Of a DNA stretch of 64,000 nt, positions 1 to 12,005 are shown in pieces. The position numbers and the translations under genes are program-made. The notes beneath the pieces were generated by a model, which saw only the letters and a list, made by a program, of their open reading frames with translations, was not told where the DNA came from and made no database searches. Source of the stretch: Haemonchus contortus (taxonomy: Eukaryota > Nematoda > Chromadorea > Rhabditida > Trichostrongylidae); the NCBI GenBank assembly GCA_000469685.2, contig LS997562.1, positions 37,484,345-37,548,344 of the forward strand, read 5' to 3'. The number at the start of each line of letters is the position of its first letter. Within the stretch, counting starts at the first letter, position 1.

Positions 1-2827
1 AAAATTGCACGTCTCTTTAAAGCTGAATGAATGTTCATCGGTCTGGCCTTTTCTTTGCTATCATTGAGATGTAATGGTATTGGAATATTGACGTCGTGAT
101 GACCTCAACGGCGACGTTGGTCTTCTTCTTCCATCGTCTTCGAAGCGAGAGAAAGGAGGCGTCGTGGTCATCCATCATTCTGCTTCGCTCATTCTGCAAG
201 CATAGCCGATAAGCGGCCCCTGGGGACCAACGAAAAACATGAATTTTGCCGACACTTCCACAGCATTTTAAATGGTCCCACCAGTGTGAAAGCACAGAGG
301 TTAGCGCATAGGCAATGAACGAACGCCTGCTGTTATCCGTCCGTCCAGTTAGGCGATGAATCGCTCTCGGGAATTTCGCGATTCGGTGTTAGGCAGTGAT
401 AGCTCTTCTTCAAGCACTTTTTCCAACTCGATAAAAGCCTGAGATTTTTAACTGGTTGACATTCCATCGAGCTTTGCTGGTGTTTGTTTGCCATCGAGCC
501 CATCGAGAGCGAGCGAGCAATAGGTTGGGGAAGAAGAACGGAGCTGAGCCGTTTGCGCTTCTAATCCGTGTCGCCCAAAGCAGGCCTCATGGAGACTGGT
601 ACCCTTGGAAAAATGCGCCGATCAGATTCACTCAAGCGGAATTTTAGGACCATTTAAATAAAATTTATGAGAGATCCAACATAACTGAACGCTCTCCATC
701 AATCATTTTCAAAGTGGTTTTTTATTTAGTATGAACGCTATTTTTTCAAATATGAGGACTTGAAACGTCTCTATTTTCTTCTATTATTTCCTCTGATATA
801 AACGATTCACAACATTTTCGAAAATGTAAAGACAAAAAATGAACCCATCCGCAAAATTCGAGTTAAGAAAATAAAATATTAAATCTACTGTATGTCAGAG
901 GTGAAAGAATCTCAACGAAAAATCATGGAAGGACTGAAGAGGTGACCGAGAAGTGCTCCAAAGTAATAGAGTTGTATATAATTAAATGTTTAAGAAAAAG
1001 TCGCATAAATAGGCATGAAGGGGCATTTGGAAAGAAGGTGATGAGGGGTAGGGGATCACCATCAGGGAACTGAAAAGCGAGACTCAAACCTAAGTATGCC
1101 ACCGTTTGTCATGCCGAATGCGAATCCTTTGATGCTCAAAATATAATTATAGCTACTATGCTCTCAGCTCGGCTTTCAAGGAACCTACAATTTCGTGTGC
1201 TAGGCAACAACTCATAGATCTCTATCCCCTCATTGACTCTTTTCAGCCCTAAATTAATTTCTCTCTAGATTGCCGGGAGAGGCGCAGTGGGTAAGATCGT
1301 TCCTTTGTTTCCACTCAAAGTAGCAGCGGTACTATGTGAATGGTATAAAATTGTTAGGGATGGTCCATTGTCAAACTCCTCGAATGAGACCCCGTAGGCT
1401 ATTCAAGACTTCTTTCTCTTTGATGTCTGCCAATTGTTATCATAATATGCGATTGAGAAAATTGTTCTGCAAATTGGTCGGCTCCTGCCTATCAGTTTGT
1501 AGTCCAGTAGACTTCAAAAAGTATGGCGCACTCTAGAAGTAGGTCAATCAATGTCCCACGACATGCCCCTTGTCCTTCCAACCTTGTATTGTGGGAAGGG
1601 GGGGGGGGAAAGGGATGAGTTGGTTCATTCAATAGGAAGCCAAGCAGCCTACGCAGTTGACTCTGCAATTTTTTAGTGATAGTCGAATGCATGGCCCCGT
1701 CCATGGACGTGGTGTAGCCAGAGACTAATTCTTTATTCAATTTTTTGAAATGGTTAGTTTTTGGGATTTTAGAGCCTCCAAAATATTTCAGCATACAGAG
1801 AGATGGCTTTGTAACTATATTAATTGTTAACATGACCGGATCTAGAATATTTCTTATTTACAAATATTTACAGTGCTCATCGCTCATGTTGATTACTAGC
1901 TGTTGACATTTTGCTATCTTGGCCAATTTCTGTTGTGGATCGAGAATCGAGCAGAGCAATAAAAAGTGGTAATTAATACGGCCGTTAACGATTGGGGGTT
2001 TATTCACCCGCTGGTTACGGTACTGCAACGACGATGATTACGGAATCGATGAGGCAATCGTCGTGAGAACAGGACAGCTTCCGTCTCGATCTGCTCGTAA
2101 ACAGCCTGACCAGGCGTTGGTTGAAGCCTTCCCGAGGTTCCCTTTGCTAAGCTTACAGTAATAGGGGGAACGTGAGACTGAGATATCACTTGGTATCACT
2201 GAGATATCACCTTGTTCTGTCCTGAAGTCAGACTGGACCCAACAATATGGGGGATTAGTACGGATGCCCATTTTGATAAAAGGAGTTGGCGGCAATCCAA
2301 AGCAGATATGTGACAGGTTTGATGGGTCCGCCATAAATTCAGGGATCACTAAATCTCTTGAGACATGAACAGCGGACCAAACAAAGGTCAGAGATGCTTC
2401 AACGGTCACTTGGAATCATTTTGATGGGTACTTGTATCTGACAGGGTACCAGTTGCAAATGTAAATCCGTGATTACCTTTAGAGGATTATTTAGAGATGT
2501 TCTGCTGGATTCCTTATGCTCATGTCGCGTACTGAGTTTTGTTCAGGTAGGGAAATTGAACGAACTGCTCGAACCCGATCATTTTCCTGAGTTGCGCCAT
2601 GCATTCCGCTTTCACACCCGAATTGTTGGTGAAATCGTTGTCTTCAATGGGGTAATCTACAAGATCCGGACAGGCCTCTATGTTTGTTGATTTTGTGCTG
2701 TAGTTTTCTTGTGTCAGAACAATGAGTGACTTGTTTTGCTAAGACTCACGTCGAAACATCAGCGCCCTACCTCAACTTTCTGAAGTGATATATTTACAAA
2801 TACTCATTTCCACAAATATTCACCCGA
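1..2827. other. No recognised gene
   Basis: AT-rich DNA with short open frames of unknown meaning; a poly-G run near 1597-1608. TAGTCGAATGCATGGC near 1681 resembles a SINE tail. An open frame on the minus strand at 2038-2409 (123 codons) has no recognisable domain. Confidence 0.5.
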
Positions 2828-3140
2828 GGGAGGAGGTGAAGTTTCGAGTGGCGCAATACCACACTCACATGGTCCAGGGATCGGATCCTGAATGGATATT
2901 CACGCAGGTCACCTAGCCTTCCATCTTCAATGAGCCTGCTAATTTGTATCAGTCTCGTCTGGGAAGATAAAAGTACTGACATAATGTACATCAGCTGGCC
3001 ACCGCAAATAATTGTATAAGCCAATGTCATCCAGTCACTGGAAACGTCCCCCCCCCCTATTCTGGATGTAAGTCGAGTGCGAGACTCATCCCAGAAATAA
3101 GATTAGTTAACGTCAAAGAAACTTATCTTTCAAGACTTTT
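2828..3140 (+). mobile_element. SINE copy, diverged
   Basis: Same family: GGCGCAATACCACACTCACATGG, TCTGGGAAGATAAAAGTACTG, CATCAGCTGGCCACCGCAA, GTAAGTCGAGTGCGAG. The B box has decayed (GGGATCGGATCCTG) and a poly-C run interrupts the tail. Confidence 0.8.
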
Positions 3141-3560
3141 TATTTACTGTTTTTTGTGAGCAAAGACACAGAGTAGAGCAATCGCTGAATCGGGTTTCTA
3201 ATCTCGTACGGTGGCAAGCGTTTTACTCCTAACTCGACAACCTTGGAATGATTTATGATTCGATTTTCCCAGACGATATCTTATCTTACATACCGTACAG
3301 ATGCGAACAGCGTTTTTACTCATATTAGTGGATTTTTTTAAAGTGGAGGGGGAGGTACGAGAAGGGAACGCTCCTGGAAGCCTACGTCAATTAATTTGTC
3401 GACACTAGCAGGGATTCTCTCTCGGATAAACGAACAAGCTTAATTGAGCATAGCATTGGAAACTCAAACAGTCCCCGCTCATATGGGAGACTAAAAACTC
3501 TCCTGTTCAATTACTTCCGAGAAATACTGTGTAATTTACAAGTAACAAAGATTTTCTATA

Positions 3561-4148
3561 ATGTTCCCCACCACGATCAGCGAAGGAAACCTCTCTCCAT
3601 CAGTAAATTCAGAAGATGAAGCTCTCGGAAGAAATTATGAGCCGGGATACGTCCGCTCCCGTTCAAACTCCATTCAGATTTACAACCAGGAACCAGTTGA
3701 TGTACATAGCCGCGCTCGCCTTCCCATATTGACAGATTGGCAGATTTGGGGCAAACAAGAAGCGGCAACATGCGGGACAACCTTAATAGTTCTTTTTTGG
3801 AATATGATCCTCGGACCATTCGTGTTATAATGGTGACATTGGCACTACTCCATCAGTTGATGAACAGGACTTGCCTCCAATGACTCCCGTTTACCGGAGT
3901 ACAAGGTATGCTGTGCAAGACGTCAATGATGGCGTCGTAAGCCCCATAACCTCGCTCAACTGTTTCCACAATGACTCATTCGCCTCGACACCCCACTTTC
4001 ACTAGAATATCTCTCAAGCTCTACAGGTCCTTTCATAAACCTTACATGTCACCCTTCTAATTTGAATGGAAATGGAGAACATGGCGCGTCTTATGGTGAC
4101 TATAAAATAGAGACCGAAGGTAAAGCTTGTCCGTCAGTTGGAATATAA
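3561..4148 (+). pseudogene. Frame-broken coding relic of unknown family
   Basis: A continuous block of protein-like sequence that keeps changing frame. From 3561: FPTTISEGNLSPSVNSEDEA and RSRSNSIQIYNQEPVDVHSR. From about 3767 in another frame: NMRDNLNSSFLEYDPRTIRV. From about 3829 in a third frame: NGDIGTTPSVDEQDLPPMTP and SLNCFHNDSFASTP, ending in TAG at 4003. Then, back in the first frame: EYLSSSTGPFINLTCHPSNL to a TAA at 4146. The hydrophilic, Ser/Asp/Asn/Pro-rich composition resembles a receptor cytoplasmic tail or disordered region. Lack of introns suggests a retro-pseudogene. The parent gene is not recognised. Confidence 0.5.
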
Positions 4149-4362
4149 CCGGTGACAGTTAATCAACCCACTTAAAAACTTCTGTCTCAGTTGGGAGTTC
4201 CTTCTTATTCACCTGATTGAAGCTTAACCTTTCCGGATGGCGATCTCTAATCGACGTAAAAACGAATCTTCGGTACAGATGCGAATTCTCACAGTGATCC
4301 TACGAAACAACATGTAATTTTTTATGCCACTCTAAGGTCCTAGTGAGCGGTAGAATGACGCA

Positions 4363-4636
4363 CTCAAAAGAAGTTAATCCCGTTTCGGGATGCGCCACGT
4401 ATACGAATTCCATTCGGAATCGTGGTGACTAATTGAATGCGCACGTGGCCGCACGAGTTGTGGTGGCTAGCTGATGTACAAATTAATTCTTTTATTCTAC
4501 CAGGCGAGTCTCGTACCAATTGACCGGCCACGGAGGTATGGATGGCTTGAATGGCCAGGGCGGGTATTGATTCGTAATTCGAACTCTGGACCATGCGTAT
4601 GCGATAATGCGCCACTTGCTATTACACCACCTCCTT
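4363..4636 (-). mobile_element. SINE copy, reverse orientation
   Basis: Reads in reverse from tail (GTTAATCCCGTTTCGGGATGC) to head (GCGCCACTTGCTATTACACC); the A-box region is recognisable and the B box is mutated (TTCGTAATTCGAACTC on the + strand). Confidence 0.82.
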
Positions 4637-4639
4637 TTG

Positions 4640-5609
4640 GAGATGGGGTACAACAAAAAAGTACAGTCGACAGACCTTACAAGTATTTTGCTAAACCTTC
4701 TCTACTTGGTAATTTCTTGCTCCGTGTAATTCGATGAGTCTGAGAATAACTGTTTTTTTTTTACATCAGTGCAAGTACCATAGGATCATTTCCCGAGTGC
4801 AAATGGCTGATTTTATGATCGTCGAAAGGTCAACGGCTGCGATTTGAACGTCGTATCATCGTAGTTACTACGACATGAACGATCTCTCTCACTCCATCTC
4901 TTAACAGATCATCTGTGATTGACAGATAATCTTTGGCAGGACAGAGGGGCGCAAACAATTCGCTACGATATTCACACGAAAGTGCCATGCATGGGAAAGG
5001 AACCGTATGGGAAGGGCGTAAGATTGGCCTGAGTTTTTCCTACTCAAGTCCAAGGCAAGGTAAGGCAAGTCCAAAATGGTGCCCAGACAATGCAAGGTAC
5101 TTACTATGAGGGAGTCTATTTATGACTGTGGAGGAAATATATTTAGAAAAAATCAAGTTAGATGACCCCAAAAAGAAACATTGGAAATTTGAAACAATAA
5201 AAAATTTCATCCAAATTCAAAAAGTGTTCGACCATTTTGAGTCCTCCTCCTTCTAGTTTTCAAAACTTGAAACATCCAGTGAGGAGCTATTTATTTTTCC
5301 AATCGTGCGCCTTGCTTTGGAACTATGCCCAGATCCGCCTAGACGATTGAATGCTGCATAATCTGAATGATGTCATGACCTAATAGTTTCTTTAACGGCA
5401 CCGTTCCGTAACTCAAGCAGTAATCAAAGGAAAAGACTATGTATATTCGAATTTTTCCGATTCGGTGTTTTGCTCAGAATTCCCATAGCTAAATAGCCTG
5501 CGCTGATTAGTAATAGAGTACTATTTTTACATTCATTTTTAAAATTTAAAAATGATTAGTACATTTGAAAAAACTCATTCACTTGCTCTTGCTTTGCTCT
5601 AATGTAGTG
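4640..5609. other. No recognised gene or repeat
   Basis: Only short open frames; nothing repeated within the window was noticed. Confidence 0.5.
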
Positions 5610-6030
5610 TGCAGGTGAAGCCACAATTCACGGTAAAAATGGTATACGAGTTCCCCTCCAGGATGAACCTATAGATCCCAAGGATAGCCCTGTGGACTCC
5701 GGGGATAATACGTGGGACATAATCGGGCGAAACAACGACCGCAACAGGGCGTTATAAGGGCTCAAAGAGGTAGCTGATGTAAGCCCACAAAAGTGGCCGT
5801 GCCATGACGGCCTTGTTAAATCTGTACCATTCACGATGAAGTGTTAGGCCCACGAATAGTACGCTCATGTGAGAGACACCCAGACGCTCACATCCACGTT
5901 ATCTCGTAGGAATGTCCTTCTTACTACTTTATTGAAACCTTATATCTCTCAAAACCCGCCGATTCTCGCACTTTCTTCTCCATGTTTGCATTATTCTGCA
6001 CCTTAACTTCCTTTTGGCCCTTAGGGAGCA
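5610..6030. mobile_element. Related MITE copy abutting the intact one
   Basis: Begins GAAGCCACAATTCACGGTAA, a decayed version of the same terminus. The body parallels 6049 onward: CAGGATGAACCTATAG, GCGTTATAAGGGCTCAAAGA, CCGATTCTCGCACTTTCTTC. It stops where the intact copy begins, so the two sit head to tail, perhaps one inserted at the other's end. Confidence 0.65.
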
Positions 6031-6544
6031 TTAAAGGCACAGTTCACGATTCAGATGGCTTCTGAGATTCTACCACAGGATGAATTTAAGGCCCCCGTGT
6101 ATATCATATCTGTCACTATTAGGTCGGAAAACGGCCTAGCTAGAAAGTTATAAAGGCTCAAAGATTGTCTCGTGTGTATCCTCGGACGAGTTTCACCGGC
6201 ATTGTAGAGGCTGCAGCGATCACAAGGGGATTCATGTAGGAAGCTCAAACAACTTGTCATGACCCATAACGACAGCGAAAAACAGTTCTGTACAGTTCTG
6301 GCTTGATTTAGTCAGCTCTTTGTGCCATTGCAATAACTGAATCTCGTCCGAATACCACTTCCATGTTATTTCCGTCTTGGCGATCTCGTCCACCCTCTAT
6401 TTTTCCTACTTTTGAGGAGCCATATTATTCTGAAATCGGCGAGTTCTCTCGCTTTCTTCACTACCGATGAACTTGTCCCAAACTGCACTTCCGCTTTTCG
6501 AATAAAAACGGGTACCTCAAAATTAACGTGAACTGTGCCTTTAA
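6031..6544. mobile_element. MITE, 514 bp, perfect 18-bp terminal inverted repeats
   Basis: TTAAAGGCACAGTTCACG at 6031-6048 and its exact complement at 6527-6544. TTAA at each tip may be part of the repeat or a target duplication. The interior is non-coding. Related ends occur at 49704 (left end) and 30259-30277 (right end). Confidence 0.85.
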
Positions 6545-6804
6545 GGGTATGCCGTTTAATGGATTGAAGAGGTTTGTTTCTTATTCCTGGAGCCTAACTA
6601 TATTTCAATAAAAGATCTATCCATATGCTTTTGATGGAATTTTCCCTTCGTTGAGTATGCTTTTCTATTGCTCTGAGTAATGCAGTCAGAAAAAACAATC
6701 CCATGTGTGACATTCTGAAGAGGAACCGGTTCTCTTCAGTTTATCATCGTTCCTAGGGGGAGGAAATCGATTTAAGGGAAGTAATGTATAAAAGGGTACC
6801 GTGA

Positions 6805-8485
6805 TTACGGTAAAAATGGGATCCGTACGGAATTTTCATTCGTTTTTCTTCTTGTTTTTAATGGCCTTCATCCTGAAAGGGAGGGCCACCATTATGGGTC
6901 TCGAAGGATTAGAAAATAAGGGAGCAGCATTGGAAGGTGGCATTTATTTTGTTTTTTAGCATTTCGATGGAATTTCCAATTTCCACTCTGGGCGGTAAAT
7001 CTTCACGTCGTTTTTTTCTAGAATTTTATAAATCTTTCACTGTATCTCTGTAGTGATGGGGGATTCGTCAGCATTCAGGGGATGTACTATCATTCATCGA
7101 GGACTGAAAGTATTCCTAGTGCCAAGTGTGGCCTGGGCATTCCGGAAATGTTTTGGCATTTGGGTGAAATAAATTTTCAAGGTAACTTCCTTGAAGATTT
7201 TTTCTCTAATTCCACACTACAATAAGAATTTCTAGAATTTCTAGGAACTCTATGTAAGAAGGAATGTCTCCGAGTATTTCCTCAATAAAGTATGATTTAC
7301 TCCCTCAAAACTACTGCAGTATTTATTTCTATTGCAATATTTCGTGTCTAGAATCTCCCCAGCGAGAGATAGCATGCATAGCACTGCTGATGCGTGTACG
7401 TTACATCGATTGGGCAGGCCTTAAAGTGATGAGTGCAAGGTGGTCTGCGAAATTCCGCCACTGGGGTCGGTACACTCCGTAGCCCCAATTTTTGGATAGC
7501 TCACCCGGGGAGCCGGGAGGGCGCCAGGCTTGGATGGGTGGGTGCGGCAAGGCACCGATTGATGTGCAGTCAAAGGGAAGGGACGGGGGTTTCTATGCCT
7601 ATCCGAATTTCTTCGAAGGTGGTCGAGACTAGAGGTACTGCTTTGTAGTAAAAGCTTTTAGCTCATTGGGAACAAGTAAAGCCTATTTTTATGATTTTAC
7701 AATTTTTCCGTGCTGGACAAAAGGCTCCCCCGATAATTTACCTGTTCACCATCGCTCGGGTCCATTGGGGATACAGAAAGGCGAATGAAACGTCCTCTGT
7801 GTGCCACCGCTTTGATCGGTATTTTGTAGAAATGGCTTTTTGATTCTGAGAAGGACTGCACAAAGAATATATAAGAAGGCACCATTGATTAAATGATTAG
7901 AAGATGCGCCATGCGATTGACATTAATTCAAAATCAAATGCATATTCGAAAAATTTTCGAGCATATAATAGTGGCATACGTTTCAAAAAGATGTCAGCGC
8001 CGTTGGGAAACCTTCGAGCAGAGTAATTTTTCAGAATATCCCAGAAATGGCTTAGTAATTTTTCAGAATACCCCAGAATGTTGGCTTAAATGTTTCCAAT
8101 ATTTCTAATAATTCGAGATGTTTCTTATCATTTTTTGAAGATTTTGAGCAGCGCTCCTGCTGATTATAATTCAAGCCGCAGCAATATCTAAATTGGTGTG
8201 AACTAGATTTGAATGCTGTTCAGCCTGAGTGATGCTGCGCCGATTACTACTTACTACCTGCTGATAACAACGAAGAGAAAGCATACCTTTCAGACCTACC
8301 TTGCCCAGAGCGAAAAATACCGGCCCCTTTCTGCTCAGAGATTCCCTCTTTGAAGGAGATCAGCTCATCAGTAAAAGGCTATTCTAGTTTGTTTTTAGCT
8401 CTGATACCTAAGAGCAATGGGTGCATCTGGAAAAAAGATCTACAAGGGTGCCGTTCTCGGCATAAGTAAGGTTGGCTACTCCTCC
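6805..8485 (+). repeat. Dispersed ~1.7-kb repeat, copy A (unidentified family)
   Basis: Matches 8964-13320 throughout once the insertions there are removed. Shared landmarks are GGAGCAGCATTGGAAGGTGG, CATTTCGATGGAATTTC, GTCAGCATTCAGGGGA, TTTTTGGATAGCTCACCCGG and AAGATGCGCCATGC. It starts near TATAAAAGGG and ends near 8485. No protein was recognised. Fragments occur at 14300-14380 and 16085-16335. It preserves the empty sites of the SINE and Helitron insertions in copy B. Confidence 0.85.
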
Positions 8486-8709
8486 TCAGCGCTCTAGCCT
8501 TCCACCATGATCCAAAAGGGCGCTGCCCCCCCCCCCCTTCCTTTTAGGGGAAAAAACGGAAACAAAAAACCTTCCCGTTTCATCTCTTCTTTATAGAAAC
8601 GGAATCTCACTGGGGTTCCAGTATTCTCCCATAACTTCACTTGATTCAAGCGATTACACATCAAATGTGTACATTATCTTGACGCCACTCAATGTCTATA
8701 ATAAGCGAA

Positions 8710-8960
8710 GGTCTTCGGCGTCCGAGGGATGCGCCCCTGCACTCGACTCCCATTCGGAATCGTAGTGACGTTTGAATGTGTACGTGGCCTAAACAATGAC
8801 TTGCGTTGGTCAAGTCAAAGAGCATATGAACAGGTCCGTGCTTTAGTCCTCCCAAACGAGTCTAGTGCCAATCAACCGACTCGGAAAGGATGGAAAGTCA
8901 GGTTGGCCTGAGTAAATGTCGATCCGGGATTCGAACTAGTGACCATGCGTGTGGAAGTCT
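8710..8960 (-). mobile_element. SINE copy, reverse, 5'-truncated
   Basis: GGGATGCGCCCCTGCACTCG..., CCATTCGGAATCGTAGTG, and a good inverted B box (CGGGATTCGAACTAG). It is cut off before the A box and abuts the left end of repeat copy B. Confidence 0.82.
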
Positions 8961-9218
8961 TGAAGTTACGGTAGAAATTTGGACGTGTATTGAATTTTTA
9001 TTTTTTTCCTTCTCACTCATGATGACCTCCATGCTAGAGGGAATGGCCATAATTATAACTCTCAGAGGATTAGAAAACGGGGGGAGCAGCATTGGAAGGT
9101 GGCATCTATTTTGCTTTTTTCAGCATTTCGATGGAATTTCAAATTTCCACCCTGGGCGGTGAATCTTCCCCTCGTTTTTTTCTCGAATTTATAAATTTCT
9201 ACCTGTACCTCTGAAGTG

Positions 9219-9521
9219 GAGGGCGGAGGTGGTGTAGTGGCAAGTGGCGCACTATATCACACGCACGGTCAGGGGTTCGAATCCCGGATCGGTGCCCGCC
9301 TAGGCCAACCAAGCCTTCCATCCCTTCGGGGTCGGTGAATTGGTACCAGGCTCGTCTGGGAGGATAAAAGCACTGACTTGTACATCGGCTGGCCACCGCA
9401 AGTCATTGTATAGGCCACATACGCACTCATTACGCCACTACGATTCTGAATGGAAGTCGAGTGCGGGGGCGCATCCCTCAGACGGGATTGATCAACGCCA
9501 AAAACTTTATCCTTTACTTTA
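9219..9521 (+). mobile_element. tRNA-derived SINE, full length (303 bp), with target duplication
   Basis: It has a pol III A box (TGGTGTAGTGG, 9230-9240) and perfect B box (GGTTCGAATCC, 9274-9284), then a ~220-bp family body ending CAACGCCAAAAACTTTATCC. It is flanked by the 12-bp direct repeat ACCTCTGAAGTG (9207-9218 and 9522-9533). The paralogous repeat near 7045-7065 has a single copy of that site (TATCTCTGTAGTG), proving insertion. This is the best reference copy in the window. Confidence 0.93.
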
Positions 9522-10439
9522 ACCTCTGAAGTGATGGGTGACTCGTCAGCATTCAGGGGACGTACTATCATCCATCGAGGACTGAAGGTATTCCCAGTGC
9601 CAACTGCGACCTGGGCATTCCGGGAATGTTCTAGGTGGAATAAATTTTCTAAAGTAGCTTCCCTGAACATTTTGTCCCTAATTTGACACTTTGGTAAAAA
9701 TTCCTATGTAATGAGGAATGTCTCTGAGAAGCGTTTTCTTTCTGAAGTGGGATTCACTCTCCTAAAACTGCTGAAAACGAACAGGGGAGAGAAGGTGGGG
9801 TGGGAAGGATTCTTCCATTCGGCTAGTCGACGAGCTAGCTGGCCATGTGAAATGCAAGAAAGTGAAAAAAAGGAAAAAAGCACCAAGTAGGACAAAAAGG
9901 GAAAACTCGGGGTGGAGCCAAGGAATTAAGAGTAACTACTTGAGAAAGATGGATTATACATGGGGAAATCGAGGACAGAATACAAGAATGAAGAAACATT
10001 GACTGACGAGTGGGATATATGCAGTACAAATGTCAGTACAGTACATTTGTATTTACATCTTTTGATTTTATTTATTTCTACCAGTCGGGCCGCCCAGCTA
10101 ACGCCGGGCTTCCCTCCTTCTTATGGGTTCGCCCGGCTACGCCGGGCGTTCCTCCTTCCTGTGAGAAATTTGCTATGCGTGAATAACACTTCAGACTCTA
10201 CTTTTTCTTTGAAAGCTCTACACCCTCAGTATTAGCTCCGAATTGGGAGCGATTTTTTCTGTAAGCCATCTTCGCTGTGCCCGAATAGAACATCGTATAA
10301 CATCACAAAGGCGATCAGAGAAAAAATATCCAGAGACTTCATTGCGGCTGAGTCTATTATGTTAGCAGCCATCAATGTTCCCAGCCAACTCCTTGTGCCG
10401 TCAAGTTTCAACGGTCTGGGTCCGAACTAACACTATTTA

Positions 10440-11985
10440 CTCACGCTCCGACCTTTGGGGCGGTGTTTAGTCCTGCTACCTATTATCAGTGTACCTATCC
10501 TGCCTCCTCTATTCCTACCAAGTTTGGTCGCTCTAGGTCCATTTTGACATTCTCTGCAAGCCCGTTTTCCGTTCAAACCCCGCCCAATGGGCCACTGTGG
10601 GCGGAGTCCGGCCCTGACACCCACCGCGAAGGTTCCCACCCTCCCTCCTGTACTCCTACCAAATTTGGACACTCTAGGTCCATGGGGACTGGAGTTATGA
10701 TTTCTCGCACGAACCACGCCCTCTAAGGGCGGAGTCCGGCCCCGACACCCACCACTGGTGTTCCTATCCTGCCGCCTGTACTCCTACCAAATTTAAACTC
10801 TCTAGGTCTATAGGAACAGGATTCATAAGTTTCTGCTCGAACCCCGCCCCTTGTGGGTGGAGTCCAGTCCTGCCACCCAACATAAGTGTTCCCATCCTGC
10901 CGCCTGTATTCCTACCAAATTTGGACGCTATAGGTCCACGGAGACTGGAAATATGAGTTCCCGCACAAACCCCGCCCCCCGTGGGCGGAGTCCGGTCCTG
11001 CCACCACCATAAGCGTTCCCATCCCATCTGGGATACTGCGACCAAATTTGGACGCTCTAGGTCCTTGGGGACTGGAGTTATGAGTTCCCGCACAAACCCC
11101 ACCCCCTGTGGGAGGAGTCCGGTCCTGCCACCCAACATAAGTGTTCTCCTCCTGCCGCCTGTATTCTTACCAAAGTTGAATGCTCTAGGCCCAAAATTGA
11201 GTTTTTCACACAAACCCCGCCCCCTGTGGGCGGAGTCCGGCTCCGCCACACACCATTGGTGTTCACATCCTGCCGCCTGTATTCTTACCAAATTTGAATG
11301 CTCTAGGTCCAAAATTGAGTTTTTCACACAAACCCCGCCCCCTGTGGGCGGCGCGCAATCCTGCTACCCACCATAGATGTTCCCATCCTGCCGCCTACAT
11401 TCCTACCAAATTTGGACGCTCTAGGTCCAAAATTGAGTTTTTCACACAAACCCCGCCCCCTGTGGGCGGAGCGCAATCCTGCCACCACCGTAAGCGTTCC
11501 CATCACGTCTGGGGTACTCCTACCAAATTTGGACGCTCTAGGGGACTGGAGTTATGAGTTTCCACACGAACCCCGCCCCTGTGGGCGGAGTCCGGCTCCG
11601 CCACCCACCATTGGTGTTCACATCCTGCCGCCTGCAATCTTACCAAGTTTGAGCGCTTTAGGTCCACGGGGACAGGAGTTATAACTTTCCGCTCTAACAT
11701 TTATTTCGCACAAACCACGCCCCCTAAGAGCGGAGTCCGGCCTAGCCACCCACCATTGGTGTTCACATCCTGCCGCCTGCACTCTTACCAAGTTTGAACT
11801 CTCTAGATCTACTGGAACCGGAGTTATGAATTTCCGGTCAAACATTTATTTCGCACAAACCACGCCCCCTGTGGGCGGAGTTTGCCCACTCCAACCACCA
11901 TTAGTGTTCCTATCCTGCCCCCTGTACTCCTACCAAATTTGAACTCTCCAGGTCCACTGGAACCGGAGTTATGAATTTCCGGTCA
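10440..11985. repeat. Minisatellite inside the Helitron, about 12 units of 117-144 bp
   Basis: The core ACCAAATTTGGACGCTCTAG or a close variant recurs near 10517, 10658, 10786, 10914, 11041, 11170, 11288, 11406, 11523, 11643, 11787 and 11931. Each unit also has a GC box (CCCCGCCCCC-TGTGGGCGGAG) and CATCCTGCCGCCTGTA. Unit length shifts from about 128 to about 117 to 144 along the array, suggesting successive local expansions. Open frames here are satellite translations. Confidence 0.93.
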
Positions 11986-12005
11986 AACACACACACACAC
12001 ACACA
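11984..12005. repeat. (AC)n microsatellite at the Helitron 5' end
   Basis: About ten AC dinucleotides, just inside the TC terminus of the Helitron, between the minisatellite and CAGACAAACCAACAGACAC. Confidence 0.95.

Noticed and set aside
9219..9300. Possible tRNA gene
   Set aside because: A and B boxes are present, but no acceptor or anticodon stem pairs, the body continues for 220 bp and it has a target duplication; it is a SINE.
10433..11845. Several overlapping open frames on both strands
   Set aside because: They translate the Helitron minisatellite; the repeated peptides follow the DNA period.
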